Shown here: positions 5,605-15,909 of the stretch, in pieces
How positions within the stretch are numbered: position 1 is the first letter of the stretch
How the letters are laid out: each line of letters opens with the position of its first letter
Source: Nitrospirota bacterium
GTDB taxonomy: Bacteria; Nitrospirota; Thermodesulfovibrionia; Thermodesulfovibrionales; UBA6898
Assembly: GCA_016214855.1 (NCBI GenBank)
Contig: JACRMT010000012.1
Coordinates: 223,885-287,884 of the forward strand
DNA: 64,000 nucleotides
Reading direction: 5' to 3'
Position numbers and translations under genes: made by a program
Notes under the pieces: model-generated
The model's input: only the letters and a program-made list of their open reading frames with translations
The model's database searches: none
Told to the model about the DNA's origin: nothing

Positions 5605-8600
5605 ATGCGCGTCGAAAAAATCGAACTCATAGGCTTCAAGTCCTTTGCGGACAAAACCGTGTTCAGCCTGCACCCGGGCATAACCTGTATTGTCGGCCCC
5701 AACGGATGCGGCAAGAGCAATATTGTCGACGCCTTCAGATGGGTGTTGGGCGAGCAGAGCGCAAAGAGCCTCAGAGGCGAGAAGATGGAAGAGGTGATCT
5801 TCAACGGTTCTGCTTCCAAAAAGCAGAAGGGCATGTCAGAGGTGACGCTGCTCGTTTCCGGCCTAAGCGCAGCGACTCCTTCAGGCAACGGCGATAATGG
5901 ACAGTCGTCGTCTGACCTGGTCTCGGTCTCCCGCAGACTCTACCGCTCGGGCGAAAGCGAATACCTGATCAACAAGCAGCCCTGCAGGCTGAAGGATCTC
6001 AAGGACGTCTTCCTCGATACCGGTCTTGACTTCAGGAGCTATTCCATATTGGAGCAGGGAAGGATCAGCGCGATCCTGAACTCAAAACCCCTGGAGAGAA
6101 GGTTCATTATCGAGGAAGTTGCCGGGGTCATGAAATACAAGGTGAGGAAGGCAGAAGCGCTTTCGAAGCTTGAATCGTCCCGCCTTAACCTTGCCAGGAT
6201 CGGCGACATCATCTCTGAGGTTAAGAAGCAGATCAATATCCTTGACCGGCTTGCAAAAAAGGCTGAGCGGTACAAGAAGCTCAGAGCAGAGCTCAATACG
6301 ATCGAACTGAAGATCGCCCGCAGAGAATACCAGCAGATGACCGATTCCCTGTTCGCGATAAACGAGGAATACGGCGCGCTTAAAGAGAAGGAAGCAGTTC
6401 TGGGCGCCGGGATCACCGAGATAGAAAACAGGACTCAGACAAGGAGGATCAACCTTGTCGAAAAAGAGAAGGCCCTTGACCTTGTCCAGCAGGACTTTCA
6501 GGCAGTGGAGAAGGATATTGCCGAGATCAACCGGCTCATCTCGGTCAGCGGGCAGGACATTATCAACTATGAGGAGTTCCACGCAAAGTTCCTCCAGCAG
6601 GCAGAAGAGATCGTGCAGAGGATAGCTGCATTGACCGCCCGGTACAGCGAACTTGAGGCTAACGGGGCACGGATCTCCGAGGAGATCGAGGCTGCCACTT
6701 CAGTGCTCAGGGAAAAGACCGATGCCTTTAAGGTGGTAGAACAGGAACTGTCGCAAAAAGAAGAAGCTATAGAAGAGAAGAGGCGTCAGATCTTCGCCAT
6801 ATCCGAGCAGATCAGCAGGACCAGGAACGAGAAGGCCAGGCATCAGATCTCGTTTGATTCCCTTGAGAAGAAGGAAACGCTTGCGATCGCTGATTCTGAA
6901 GATTCCCGCAAGGTCCTTGCTGAAGTAGAATCAGCAATTGCTGCGGCAGAGTCAGAGATCCTCGGCAGGAACAACGAGGCCCTGCTGCTGAAAGAAAAAA
7001 AGGAGATCGTCGGTCAGGAGCTCGCCTCGCAGAAGGCAAGGCTGGAGAATATCACCAGAACACTTGCCGAGGCACGCGAAGAGTTTGCCTCCTTTACCTC
7101 AAGGCTCGATTCACTGAAAGAGATCGTGCTCGATAAGCCGACGAGAGAACTGCTTGCATCAAGCGGCAATGTGCGGCTCCTTGCCTCTGTTTCGGATGTT
7201 TTTGAGGTCCAGGCAGAATATGAGAAGGCAATAGAGAGCGCCCTGTCTGAAAAGGCCGATTCATTTGTGGTTGAGGCTTCCGAAGATATTGAACATGCAA
7301 TCGATGACCTGAAGGGAAAATCCCTCGATAAGGCATCGTTCATCACCATAGCACCTCCCCTCTTTACCCTGCCGTCACAGGTCCCCGCGGGTATTGTCGG
7401 CAAGGCCCTGGACTTTGTGCGCATTAAGGAAGGATATACCCGGGTCGCAGAGAACCTGCTCGGCAACATTGTGATCGTGCAGGATGTGCGGGCTGCGCTT
7501 GAACTGCGGCAGAGCACAGACCAGTTCCTTCTGGTAACGCTTTCCGGCGAGGTGATAGAACCGTCAGGGGCTGTTATCGTCGGCGGGGAAAGAGGCATAT
7601 TCCGCAGAAAGCGCGAGATACGGGAGCTCGAGCAGCAGATAGAAGAAAAGAAGGCTGCCATAGAGGCAATAAACAGTGAGATGCGGCTTGTTCAAGAGTC
7701 CATACAGCAGAAAGAGGAAGAGATAAGGTCGGTCGAGAATTCCCTGCACAGCTTTGAGAAGGAGATCTCTCTTGCACGCATGACCGTTGAGACCTATTTT
7801 GCCGATAAAGAGCGGATCGGCAAGAAGCTTTCCTATCTCACGATGGAACTGGAGCAGATCATCCGTGAAAAGGAATCCCTGAAAGGGTTCATGACCCATG
7901 CCGAGGCAGAGGCCGCTGCCCAGGAAGCGAAGAAGGCCGAAATGGAGCTGGAGATGCAGGGGCTTCAGGAAGGCATATCGCAGAAGAAAGAGGAGATAGA
8001 GCTGTTCAGGGCAGAGGTGACGGAACTGAGGATGCAGACTGCAACGAACCGTGAAAAGCTCGAGTCTGTCAGGAATGAGATGGAGGCATCTGTCAGCACG
8101 CGGGAAGAGCTCGGCAGGAAGAAGGACGAGGTCGGAAACGAGATCGGGTCGAATCAGGCAAGAATATCACAGAGAAAGGCCGAGATCAGGGACCATGAGG
8201 AACGGCTGAAGACACGGGTCACTGAGGCAGACAGCCTTGGCCAGGACATAACCAGGCGGAAAGATGAGATCGCCCTTGAGAATGAAGCGCTGTTTGCTGT
8301 TGACCAGGAGCTGAAGACCCTGAGACAGAATGCTTCTGCTACCACGGCAAGGATCAGTGAACTGGATGTTGCCCGCGCAGAGCACAAAATGCGCATAGAG
8401 AATATATCCGAGCATGTCATGACAAATTACGGGATGGAAATAGCCAATGAGGAGCTTCTGGAGATCACTCCTGAAGAAGAGGAGAAGGTCATTGAGCTGA
8501 GAAGCAAGATCCAGGAGATCGGCCCGGTGAACCTCGGAACGCTTGACGAGTATGAAGAGCTTCGCACGCGGTATGAGTTCATGACAAAACAGCAGGATGA

Positions 8601-9117
8601 CCTGAACAGGTCCATCACGGAACTGGAAGAGGCCATAACAAAGATAAACAGCACCACACGGAAAAAGCTGAGAGATGCCTTCGAGGCACTCAGGACAAAA
8701 TTTGCCGAGGTCTTTACAACACTGTTCGGCGGCGGCAGGGCAGAGCTTGTCCTTACGGATGAAAGCAATATCCTCGAAACAGGCATCGATATCATAGCCC
8801 AGCCTCCGGGGAAAAGGGTGCAGAACATCCACCTTCTTTCCGGCGGCGAACAGGCGCTTACAGCCCTGTCGCTCCAGTTCGCCAGTTTCCTTATCAAGCC
8901 TACGCCTCTCTGCATACTTGACGAGGCTGACGCGCCTCTTGATGAGTCGAATACCGAGCGGTATGCAAAGATGCTGCAGGGCCTTTCGCAGGAAACGCAG
9001 TTCATCGTTGTCACGCACAACAGGACCACCATGGGAGTTGCCCAGCATCTTTACGGCATCACCATGGAGGAAGCAGGCGTTTCCAAGGTGATATCAATGC
9101 AGTTTGCCGAGGTCTGA
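5605..9117 (+). CDS. smc: chromosome segregation protein SMC
   Basis: 1170 residues, normal length for bacterial SMC, the ATPase of the SMC-ScpAB condensin that compacts and segregates the chromosome. N-terminal head: Walker A GPNGCGKSN at residues 31-39 and FRWVLGEQSAKSLRG. Two long coiled coils (about 165-500 and 670-1000) flank the hinge near 510-660. C-terminal head: signature LSGGEQALTALSLQFASF from residue 1078, Walker B PLCILDEADAPLD, and the D-loop/H-loop region VVTHNRTTM. All ATPase motifs look intact. It has its own promoter and is followed after one base by a PilZ gene, which implies read-through. A long antisense open frame inside it (8167-9048) is a codon-composition artefact. 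Confidence 0.97.
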   Translation: MRVEKIELIGFKSFADKTVFSLHPGITCIVGPNGCGKSNIVDAFRWVLGEQSAKSLRGEKMEEVIFNGSASKKQKGMSEVTLLVSGLSAATPSGNGDNGQSSSDLVSVSRRLYRSGESEYLINKQPCRLKDLKDVFLDTGLDFRSYSILEQGRISAILNSKPLERRFIIEEVAGVMKYKVRKAEALSKLESSRLNLARIGDIISEVKKQINILDRLAKKAERYKKLRAELNTIELKIARREYQQMTDSLFAINEEYGALKEKEAVLGAGITEIENRTQTRRINLVEKEKALDLVQQDFQAVEKDIAEINRLISVSGQDIINYEEFHAKFLQQAEEIVQRIAALTARYSELEANGARISEEIEAATSVLREKTDAFKVVEQELSQKEEAIEEKRRQIFAISEQISRTRNEKARHQISFDSLEKKETLAIADSEDSRKVLAEVESAIAAAESEILGRNNEALLLKEKKEIVGQELASQKARLENITRTLAEAREEFASFTSRLDSLKEIVLDKPTRELLASSGNVRLLASVSDVFEVQAEYEKAIESALSEKADSFVVEASEDIEHAIDDLKGKSLDKASFITIAPPLFTLPSQVPAGIVGKALDFVRIKEGYTRVAENLLGNIVIVQDVRAALELRQSTDQFLLVTLSGEVIEPSGAVIVGGERGIFRRKREIRELEQQIEEKKAAIEAINSEMRLVQESIQQKEEEIRSVENSLHSFEKEISLARMTVETYFADKERIGKKLSYLTMELEQIIREKESLKGFMTHAEAEAAAQEAKKAEMELEMQGLQEGISQKKEEIELFRAEVTELRMQTATNREKLESVRNEMEASVSTREELGRKKDEVGNEIGSNQARISQRKAEIRDHEERLKTRVTEADSLGQDITRRKDEIALENEALFAVDQELKTLRQNASATTARISELDVARAEHKMRIENISEHVMTNYGMEIANEELLEITPEEEEKVIELRSKIQEIGPVNLGTLDEYEELRTRYEFMTKQQDDLNRSITELEEAITKINSTTRKKLRDAFEALRTKFAEVFTTLFGGGRAELVLTDESNILETGIDIIAQPPGKRVQNIHLLSGGEQALTALSLQFASFLIKPTPLCILDEADAPLDESNTERYAKMLQGLSQETQFIVVTHNRTTMGVAQHLYGITMEEAGVSKVISMQFAEV

Positions 9118-9118
9118 C

Positions 9119-9457
9119 ATGGACCATAGAAGTGCGCTCCGCGTAGAGGTGAACGGGCAGATATGCGGCAAGATGATCCTTGTCGAGAGTCTCGAGATCC
9201 TGGACATCAGCATGACCGGCATCAGATTCAATTGCATGCGGCGGGTGGATATGAACAGCCCGCACAGGATCAAGATAGAAAAGAACGATATCCTGGTGAA
9301 CCTCAGAGGCACCATTGTGAGGGCCTCCTTTCGGGGGCTGCAGCAGATAGAAGAAAGAAGTCTGCCTGTGTATGAAGTGGCGATGCATTTTGACCATTTG
9401 ACCGATGCTGACAAGCAGAGCCTCGAAAAGCTTATTGCCATCCTCTGTCATGAATGA
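9119..9457 (+). CDS. PilZ-domain c-di-GMP-binding protein
   Basis: 112 residues, a single PilZ domain. Both c-di-GMP motifs are present: RSALR near residue 4 (R-x3-R) and DISMTG near residue 37 (D-x-S-x2-G). PilZ proteins bind cyclic di-GMP and transmit it to partner proteins. The ATG at 9119 begins one base after the smc stop and is preferred over the earlier in-frame ATG at 9104, which lies inside smc. The stop codon overlaps the start of the following oxidase gene. The two GGDEF proteins at 20-23 kb could supply the ligand, but no direct link to SMC or the oxidase is known. Confidence 0.9.
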   Translation: MDHRSALRVEVNGQICGKMILVESLEILDISMTGIRFNCMRRVDMNSPHRIKIEKNDILVNLRGTIVRASFRGLQQIEERSLPVYEVAMHFDHLTDADKQSLEKLIAILCHE

Positions 9458-10802
9458 CCTTTCAGAACTCCTTCCCGGAAAAGTCTCCCTAGAACCTGAG
9501 GACCTGCTCTGCTACGGTTTTGATGCCTCAGGGCTTGAAGCGCCACCGGGGGCAGTTGTCTGGGCAGAGGATGTGCTTGATGTGGTCAAGGTCATGCATT
9601 ATGCTCAGGAGCAGAACATTGCGGTCATCCCCCGGGGAGCCGGCTCAGGCATGACCGGAGGATCGATACCCGCCAAGGGAGCTATTGTTCTGAGCACCGA
9701 GCGGATGAACAGGATCCTCGAGATAGACCGGGAGAACCTCACGGTCCTTGTCGAGCCGGGCGTGATCAACGGCAAGCTGCAGCGGGAACTTGAGCGCCAC
9801 CGTCTTTTCTTCCCGCCTGACCCCTCAAGCATGAACTTCTGCACGATCGGCGGCAATGTTGCCGAGAATGCAGGCGGGGCGCGCGCCCTGAAATACGGCG
9901 TGACCAGGGATTATGTGATGGGCCTTGAGGCAGTGCTCCCGGATGGAAGGATCATCACGACCGGAGTCAGGACCGCTAAAGGGGTTGTCGGTTATGATCT
10001 CACCCGGCTCCTTGTCGGCTCCGAAGGAACACTCGCTTTTATAACCAAGATCAGGCTTAAGGTGCTTCCTCTTCCAGAGGATGTCATAACCCTGCTTGCA
10101 CTCTTCCATGAGCTTGAACCTGCCGGCGATGCTGTTCAGCAGATCATCTCGGAAGGCATTGTGCCGCGGACCCTTGAGTTCCTGGATGCCGAGACCATAC
10201 GGGCAGTCGAGAACTATAAGACCATAGGTCTTCCCCGGGGGATCGAGGCAATGCTCCTGATCGAGCTCGACGGCGCACCCCCGGTCATCACGCGCGATGC
10301 TGAAAAGATAACCTCCCTCTGCAGAAAGCTTCAGGGAGATATCATTATGGCCGAGAACGAGCTCGCACGCCTGAAGCTTTGGGAAGCGCGCAGGGCCATT
10401 TCCCCCGCACTTTTCCATATCAGCCCCACAAAGATCAATGAGGATATTGTGGTGCCGAGGAGCAAACTGTCAGAAATGCTGAAAAGACTGAAGATGCTTT
10501 CTGAAACGACCGGGATAAAGATCGTGAATTTCGGCCATGCAGGCGACGGCAACATACACGTGAATCTTATGGTGGACAAGGCAAACAAGGAAGAGTATGA
10601 AAAGGCGCAGAAGCTTGTCCAGGATATATTCAGGATAACTCTTGAGCTTGGCGGCACGATCTCGGGGGAGCATGGGGTTGGACTGACCAAGCAGAACTAT
10701 ATTGCGATGGAGATCCACCCTGCAGAGCTTGAGCTCATGAAGAAGATCAAGCAGGCCTTTGACCCGAAGAACCTGCTGAACCCGGGCAAGATCTTCCCGT
10801 AA
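9450..10802 (+). CDS. glcD: FAD-linked oxidase, GlcD/D-lactate dehydrogenase type
   Basis: 450 residues. The FAD_binding_4 domain of the PCMH fold has IPRGAGSGMTGGSIP near residue 62 and the CTIGGNVAENAGGARALKYGV flavin-binding stretch near 130. The C-terminal domain has VNFGHAGDGNIHVN near 365 and GTISGEHGVGLTK near 405, where His residues coordinate metal/substrate in 2-hydroxyacid dehydrogenases. The family oxidises glycolate, D-lactate or related 2-hydroxyacids and passes electrons to quinone or an Fe-S partner. The usual partner GlcF/CCG protein is not next door. The start at 9450 overlaps the PilZ stop; an upstream in-frame ATG at 9405 is less likely. Substrate undetermined. Confidence 0.88.
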   Translation: MNDLSELLPGKVSLEPEDLLCYGFDASGLEAPPGAVVWAEDVLDVVKVMHYAQEQNIAVIPRGAGSGMTGGSIPAKGAIVLSTERMNRILEIDRENLTVLVEPGVINGKLQRELERHRLFFPPDPSSMNFCTIGGNVAENAGGARALKYGVTRDYVMGLEAVLPDGRIITTGVRTAKGVVGYDLTRLLVGSEGTLAFITKIRLKVLPLPEDVITLLALFHELEPAGDAVQQIISEGIVPRTLEFLDAETIRAVENYKTIGLPRGIEAMLLIELDGAPPVITRDAEKITSLCRKLQGDIIMAENELARLKLWEARRAISPALFHISPTKINEDIVVPRSKLSEMLKRLKMLSETTGIKIVNFGHAGDGNIHVNLMVDKANKEEYEKAQKLVQDIFRITLELGGTISGEHGVGLTKQNYIAMEIHPAELELMKKIKQAFDPKNLLNPGKIFP

Positions 10803-10815
10803 TACGACGCTATTC

Positions 10816-11541
10816 ATGGACAACATCCTTCTTGCCCTGGCCATTGTCTCTTCTGCCTGCTATGTCTTTGGCTATTACCGCATGCCTTTTTTGTTTGCAG
10901 GCCTCCTTCTTCAGATCGCCTATCTTTTCGTCCGGGGGATCGCGCTTGACCGCATGCCGCTGGTGGGGCCGCATGATACGCTCTTCTTCATGTCGGCCTC
11001 TGTCGTGCTTTTCGCCCTGCCTGTTGCCTGGAGGATGAAGGAGCGAAAGCGGGTCCTGAATGCAGCTGTCGGCATGGCTGTCTTTTTCATGGCCATGTCA
11101 TTTCTGTATAAGCCGCACAACAGTCCGCTGCCGCCGGTGCTCAGGACATTCTGGTTTGAAACGCATGTGGCATTTTCATTTTTTTCATATGCGCTTTTCG
11201 GCATTGCCGCCATCCTTGGTGTCATGTTCATCATGAGCAGGGAGCGCGAGTTCGACCTGGTTCAGTACAAGATCAATCTTGTGGGATACTGTTTCTTTTC
11301 CGCAGCAATGATCTTCGGCGGCATCTGGGCATACCTTGCCTGGGGGACCTACTGGCTCTGGACACCCAAGGAACTCTGGACCGTGATCCTCTGGCTCTAT
11401 TACAGCCTCTATCTGCATGCGCGTTTGAGACCGTGGTGGTCCGGAAGGCCTGTGTCTGTGATGTCTGTTGCCGGTTTTCTGATAGTTCTCTTTACCTATC
11501 TTGGGGTGAGCCTCTTTATGAAGAGCTCGCATTCTTTCTGA
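10816..11541 (+). CDS. ccsA: cytochrome c biogenesis protein CcsA (CcsB/ResC type)
   Basis: 241 residues, polytopic membrane protein with about seven or eight predicted helices. The family hallmark is WAYLAWGTYWLWTPKELW near residues 170-187, the tryptophan-rich WWD-like periplasmic loop that holds heme for attachment to apocytochromes. His residues flank it (ETHVAFSF, LYLHARL). With ResB it forms the system II cytochrome c synthase, moving heme outward and ligating it to CxxCH. The gene starts 13 bases after the glcD stop and resB follows after 44 bases. It implies that the cell makes c-type cytochromes. Confidence 0.92.
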   Translation: MDNILLALAIVSSACYVFGYYRMPFLFAGLLLQIAYLFVRGIALDRMPLVGPHDTLFFMSASVVLFALPVAWRMKERKRVLNAAVGMAVFFMAMSFLYKPHNSPLPPVLRTFWFETHVAFSFFSYALFGIAAILGVMFIMSREREFDLVQYKINLVGYCFFSAAMIFGGIWAYLAWGTYWLWTPKELWTVILWLYYSLYLHARLRPWWSGRPVSVMSVAGFLIVLFTYLGVSLFMKSSHSF

Positions 11542-11585
11542 GGCAGTAATGAGTGATGCGTGATGAGTAACAGGAAAACACAAAG

Positions 11586-12323
11586 ATGGATTTAATAAAA
11601 AAAATATTGGGGTTCTTCATCTCGCTCAGGACAGCCATCTGGCTCCTGATAGCGCTGATCTGTCTGCTCCTCTTCGGGTCGCTTGTCATGCCGAACCATG
11701 AGGAATTCCTCGCCCTTCATACGGTTGCGCTTTTTGACTGGATGCAGGAGATGCCGATGAGCATTACCTGGTGGTTATGGGCCTGCATTGCCGTGCTCTC
11801 GCTGCTTACTGCCAATACGCTGGTCTGCAGCGTCGAGTCGCTGCTCAGAAAACGGGAATCGCGGCAATGGCTCCTGATCATCTCTCCCCAGGTGATGCAT
11901 ATCGGATTTCTTTTTATCCTGCTTGCCCATCTCCTCAGCTCATACAACAGCTTTAAGGGAATTACCTATGCATACCAGAATTCAGTGTTCCAGCTGCCGA
12001 ACAACCTTGAGGTGAGGTTCAACAAGGTCAATGCCGATGTTGATGCCATGGGATATGTAAAGGACTGGTCAGCAGATATAGAATATGTTAAAGATGGCAA
12101 AACGCTTTCTCAGGACAGGATACTTCCTAACAGCCCGTCGTTCAAAGAAGGCCTCGGCATCTATATCAAGACCGTGAAGGTGGCTCCCTTTCCCGTTGCA
12201 ATGATCGAGGTGAGCAGGGAACCCGGCGCGCCCTGGGCCCTTGTCGGCGGCATCCTCTTCATGCTCGGCATGGTCACGCTGCTTTCCCTGAAGATCAGGC
12301 AGGAAGAACCCAATGAATCCTGA
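11586..12323 (+). CDS. resB: ResB-family cytochrome c synthase subunit
   Basis: 245 residues with transmembrane segments near 8-35 (LGFFISLRTAIWLLIALICL), 60-80 and 95-120, a periplasmic domain, and a final helix near 215-235 before a short tail. FFISLRTAIWLL is the usual ResB beginning. ResB pairs with CcsA to deliver heme to reduced apocytochrome c. It is shorter than the approximately 450-residue ResB of many bacteria; compact forms like this are common in deltaproteobacteria and Nitrospirota. A strong hairpin follows at 12341. Confidence 0.88.
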   Translation: MDLIKKILGFFISLRTAIWLLIALICLLLFGSLVMPNHEEFLALHTVALFDWMQEMPMSITWWLWACIAVLSLLTANTLVCSVESLLRKRESRQWLLIISPQVMHIGFLFILLAHLLSSYNSFKGITYAYQNSVFQLPNNLEVRFNKVNADVDAMGYVKDWSADIEYVKDGKTLSQDRILPNSPSFKEGLGIYIKTVKVAPFPVAMIEVSREPGAPWALVGGILFMLGMVTLLSLKIRQEEPNES

Positions 12324-12340
12324 GAGGCTGTAACGGACAT

Positions 12341-12372
12341 CTAATGCGGCCCTTGGCTCAGCGCCGCATTAG
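12341..12372 (+). terminator. hairpin after resB
   Basis: CTAATGCGGC and GCCGCATTAG form a perfect 10-bp stem with a 12-base loop, 17 bases after the resB stop. The T-rich stretch comes only about 15 bases later, so it is either a weak terminator or an mRNA 3'-end stabiliser closing the ccs operon. Confidence 0.6.
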
Positions 12373-12380
12373 ACTGCGGT

Positions 12381-12575
12381 TCACTGATTTTTCTTCGGGT
12401 CTTTAATTAATTGGCTCAGAAGCGTGAGCTGTTCCTGTTGAATTGAAATAAGTTCTCTCCATTGCTTCTCCAGAATATACGGGTATGGATCAAATGCCTC
12501 GCCGTATCTGATCAGAATAAATGAATTCAGGAATTCAAAAACAGGTATTGCATGAGCGGCCCAGGATATGCAATG
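12381..12575 (-). other. gene-poor gap with a start-less minus-strand reading frame
   Basis: Between resB and the kinase (12324-12659) there is no convincing gene. The minus strand is open for 63 codons, ending in TGA at 12381, and encodes a protein-like peptide with YGEAFDPYPYILEKQWREL and SIQQEQLTLLSQLIKD. It has no ATG, GTG or TTG in frame before an upstream TAG (12576-12578). It could be the end of a degraded gene. Not recognised. Confidence 0.25.
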
Positions 12576-12659
12576 CTATCCCTAAAGGGGGACTATTCAT
12601 GGCTGCCTCCTATGTTTTCTTACAGCATGAGGCATGGTGCGAATAACAAAAATGAACCC

Positions 12660-15146
12660 ATGAACAGACTGACACCATTCAGGATCGTTTTTTTCTACAT
12701 CCTTGCAGGAGGCCTCTGGATCCTGTTTTCTGACAAGCTCCTCGCATCCCTCACGAGGGACCCTGATAAGCTCATACTGATTCAGACCTATAAGGGCCTC
12801 TTTTATATCGCTTTGACAGCTGCGCTGTTGTTTGTCCTCATCCGCAGGTACTCCCGTCAGCAGAAGGAGATCGAAGCTGCCCTCAGGACTGCGGTGGACC
12901 GGACCATTGAAGAGAGGAGCAGGGCAGACGCTATTGTTGCCGCGATCGGCGACGGCATAAGCATTCAGGATACGGACTTTAAGATCATCTACCAGAACGA
13001 GGCGCAGAAGAGAATCGTCGGAGACCACCTGGGTGAATACTGCTACATGGCTTATGAGAAGAGGGAAAAGGCGTGCGAAGGGTGCCCGGTCGGACTGTCG
13101 TTCGCGGACGGAGGCATTCATACGGTTGAGCGGTCTGCACCTACAGAAAGAGGTCTGATCCATGTCGAGATTACAGCATCGCCGCTGAGGGATGCAACAG
13201 GGAAGATCATTGCAGGCATTGAAGCGGTCAGGGACATTACCGAGAGGAAGAAAAACCTTGAAGATCTTAGGGCCATGAATGAGCGCATGAATGCAATACT
13301 GCAGACCTCTCCTGAGGCCATTATGACCCTCACCCCGGAAGGGATCGTAACTTTGTGGAACAAGGCGGCAGAGAAGATCTTTGGATGGACAGCGGATGAA
13401 GTGATAGGGAAGTTCTATCCTCTTGTTCCGGAAAATAAGCTTGCAGAGTTTCAGGCTACCGTGAAGAGAATGATGCAGGGAGAATCATTCTTCGACAGGG
13501 AGTTTATGCGTCAAAAGAAAGACGGTTCACCTGTCGTGATCAGTCTTTCCGGTGCGCCGCTTCGGGATGCTGACGGCAGGATTGTCAGTCTAATCGGTGT
13601 GTTGTCCGACATTACCGAACGCAAATGGATGGAAGAGGCGCTGAAAAAAAGCGCAAAGGATTACCGTCTGCTGTTCGATAGCAACCCCCATCCCATGTGG
13701 GTGTATGATCTTGAAACCCTCTCGTTCCTCGCTGTCAATGATGCAGCAGTCAAACACTACGGCTACACAAAGGATGAATTCCTGCACATGACCATTAAGG
13801 ACATCAGGCCGCCAGAGGATGTTCCTGCGCTTCTTGAAAATATATCCCGTGTGACAGAAGGAATGAACGAGGCAGGCATATGGAGGCATAGGAAAAAGGA
13901 CAACTCCATTATCTATGTTGAGATAATGTCGCATACCCTTGATTTCTCCGGCAGACAGTCAAAAGTTGTGCTCGCAAGTGATCTGACCGAGCGCATGAAA
14001 CTTGAAGAGCAGCTGCGACATGCCCAGAAAATGGAGGCAGTCGGTCAGCTTGCCGGCGGGATCGCCCATGATTTCAATAACATTCTCACGGCAATCATCG
14101 GGTATGGCAACCTTCTCCGGATGAAAATGCGGGAAGATGATCCGCTGCGGATTGATGCGGATGAGATACTCAAGGCTGCTGAGAAGGCAGCAACCTTGAC
14201 ACAGAGCCTTCTTGCCTTCAGCAGAAAGCAGATCATCAGCCTGAAAGCGGTTGATCTGAACGAGATCGTGAGAAGAGTTGAGAAGCTGCTGCTGCGGGTC
14301 ATGGGCGAAGATATTGAGCTCAAATCTGATCTTGCCAAAGAGAACCTGACAGTGCTTGCAGACAGCAGCCAGATCGAACAGGTCCTCATAAATCTTGCAA
14401 CCAATGCAAGGGATGCCATGCCTGGAGCCGGGATGTTCATTATCGAGACGGAACTGGTGATGCTGGACAGAGAATTTCTCCATGCCCATGGCTATGGAAA
14501 ACCCGGTCTGTACGCCCTTTTGTCTGTAGATGATACCGGGGAGGGTATGGATGAGTCTACACGGCAGAAGATATTCGAGCCTTTTTTCACGACTAAGGAG
14601 GTCGGCAAGGGTACCGGGCTTGGCCTCTCCATCGTTTATGGCATCGTAAAGCAGCATAACGGATATATCAATGTGTACAGCGAGATCGGTAAGGGGACGA
14701 CATTCAGGATCTATCTCCCTATCGTAGAGGCTGAGATCAGTGAACTCAAACCTCCCGAACCGGCAGTAGCACGGAGGGGAACTGAAACCGTGCTTGTTGC
14801 AGAGGACGACGAGACCCTGCGAAAGCTGGTCAGCTCAGTTCTTCAGAACTTCGGGTATTCCGTGATAATTGCTGCAGACGGGGCTGAGGCTGTGGCGAAA
14901 TTCATGGCTGATCAGGACAGGATCCAGCTGCTTATTCTCGATGTGGTGATGCCCAAAAAAAACGGCAGGGAGGCGTTCGAAGAGATCAAGGCAATACAGC
15001 CTGATGTCAGGGTGCTTTTCACCAGCGGGTACACTGCCAACATCATCCACAAGAAGGGCATAATTGAGGCAGGACTGAATTTTATCCATAAGCCGGTTTC
15101 TCCCAACGAACTTCTGATAAAGGTAAGAGAAATCCTTGATCAGTAA
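12660..15146 (+). CDS. membrane PAS hybrid sensor histidine kinase
   Basis: 828 residues from the ATG at 12660, chosen because the protein then begins with a short cytoplasmic end and two transmembrane helices (about residues 9-25 and 45-68). Three PAS-like domains follow (about 85-190, 225-345, 350-465). The first has a Cys-rich insert ([16 protein letters not shown]) that could bind a metal or cofactor. The HisKA domain has [18 protein letters not shown] with phospho-acceptor His470, then HATPase_c motifs with DDTGEGMDE and [12 protein letters not shown]-terminal receiver has Asp761 (LILDVVMP). Such kinases usually signal through an internal receiver to a separate regulator. No response-regulator gene adjoins it. 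Stimulus unknown. Confidence 0.9.
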   Translation: MNRLTPFRIVFFYILAGGLWILFSDKLLASLTRDPDKLILIQTYKGLFYIALTAALLFVLIRRYSRQQKEIEAALRTAVDRTIEERSRADAIVAAIGDGISIQDTDFKIIYQNEAQKRIVGDHLGEYCYMAYEKREKACEGCPVGLSFADGGIHTVERSAPTERGLIHVEITASPLRDATGKIIAGIEAVRDITERKKNLEDLRAMNERMNAILQTSPEAIMTLTPEGIVTLWNKAAEKIFGWTADEVIGKFYPLVPENKLAEFQATVKRMMQGESFFDREFMRQKKDGSPVVISLSGAPLRDADGRIVSLIGVLSDITERKWMEEALKKSAKDYRLLFDSNPHPMWVYDLETLSFLAVNDAAVKHYGYTKDEFLHMTIKDIRPPEDVPALLENISRVTEGMNEAGIWRHRKKDNSIIYVEIMSHTLDFSGRQSKVVLASDLTERMKLEEQLRHAQKMEAVGQLAGGIAHDFNNILTAIIGYGNLLRMKMREDDPLRIDADEILKAAEKAATLTQSLLAFSRKQIISLKAVDLNEIVRRVEKLLLRVMGEDIELKSDLAKENLTVLADSSQIEQVLINLATNARDAMPGAGMFIIETELVMLDREFLHAHGYGKPGLYALLSVDDTGEGMDESTRQKIFEPFFTTKEVGKGTGLGLSIVYGIVKQHNGYINVYSEIGKGTTFRIYLPIVEAEISELKPPEPAVARRGTETVLVAEDDETLRKLVSSVLQNFGYSVIIAADGAEAVAKFMADQDRIQLLILDVVMPKKNGREAFEEIKAIQPDVRVLFTSGYTANIIHKKGIIEAGLNFIHKPVSPNELLIKVREILDQ

Positions 15147-15195
15147 GCCTTTTTCTTGACAAACAATTCATGCAGTACCTATAATCTTAACCACT

Positions 15196-15903
15196 ATGGA
15201 CGAGCATTTACAGGAACTCTACGAACTGGGCAAAAAGCTCTTCGAAGAGGCAAAATACGGCGAAGCTGAGCCGATCCTGCGCGAAGTTATCAGGAAAAGC
15301 CCCCGCTATGCTGACGTGCATAACAAGCTCGGCGTCATCTGTAACCTCAACGGCGACCTGAAGGCCGCAGCAGGCCACTTTGAGAAGGCCCTTGAACTGA
15401 ATCCGCGGTACACAGAAGCATCCCTCAATCTTGCAGTAACCTATAATGACCTCGGCGAGTTCAAAAGGGCCCAGGAGGTCTTTACCGTAGCAGCGCAGAT
15501 CGCACATCCTGACCCGAACATGATCGATCCCTATATTGCCGGAAAGCTTGCAAACGAACATTTCAGGGTCGGCAATATGTATCTCGAATTCAATATGAAC
15601 GACGAGGCGATCGAGGAATATCAAAAGGCGGTCAAGCTCCATCCGAAACTTGCTGATGTTCATACAAAGCTGGGCATCGCCCTGAGGAACAACGGCAAGA
15701 CAGAAGAAGCGATCGTTCATTTTGTAAAAGCCAAGGTGATCAATCAGAACTACGGCCCTGCCTGGGTGCAGCTGGGCCTGAGCTATTATATGGAAGGTCT
15801 CACCGGTCTTGCGTTTGAAGAGTGGCAGAAGGCCCTTGAAAACAACCCGGATCTGAAGGAAGCAGAGAACTACCTCAAGCTCTTGAAAAAAGAGGAAAAA
15901 TAA
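15196..15903 (+). CDS. tetratricopeptide-repeat protein
   Basis: 235 residues made almost entirely of TPR units, for example YGEAEPILREVIRKSPRYAD, AGHFEKALELNPRYTEASLN, AIEEYQKAVKLHPKLADVHT and AIVHFVKAKVINQNYGPAWV. There is no signal peptide, so it is a cytoplasmic scaffold. It starts 49 bases after the kinase gene and ends 6 bases before the ABC ATPase pair. The specific partner is unknown. Confidence 0.85.
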   Translation: MDEHLQELYELGKKLFEEAKYGEAEPILREVIRKSPRYADVHNKLGVICNLNGDLKAAAGHFEKALELNPRYTEASLNLAVTYNDLGEFKRAQEVFTVAAQIAHPDPNMIDPYIAGKLANEHFRVGNMYLEFNMNDEAIEEYQKAVKLHPKLADVHTKLGIALRNNGKTEEAIVHFVKAKVINQNYGPAWVQLGLSYYMEGLTGLAFEEWQKALENNPDLKEAENYLKLLKKEEK

Positions 15904-15909
15904 CCTCCC

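Noticed and set aside
8167..9048. 293-codon frame antisense to smc
   Set aside because: Long antisense frames arise from the codon composition of the real gene; smc is intact and conserved across the region.
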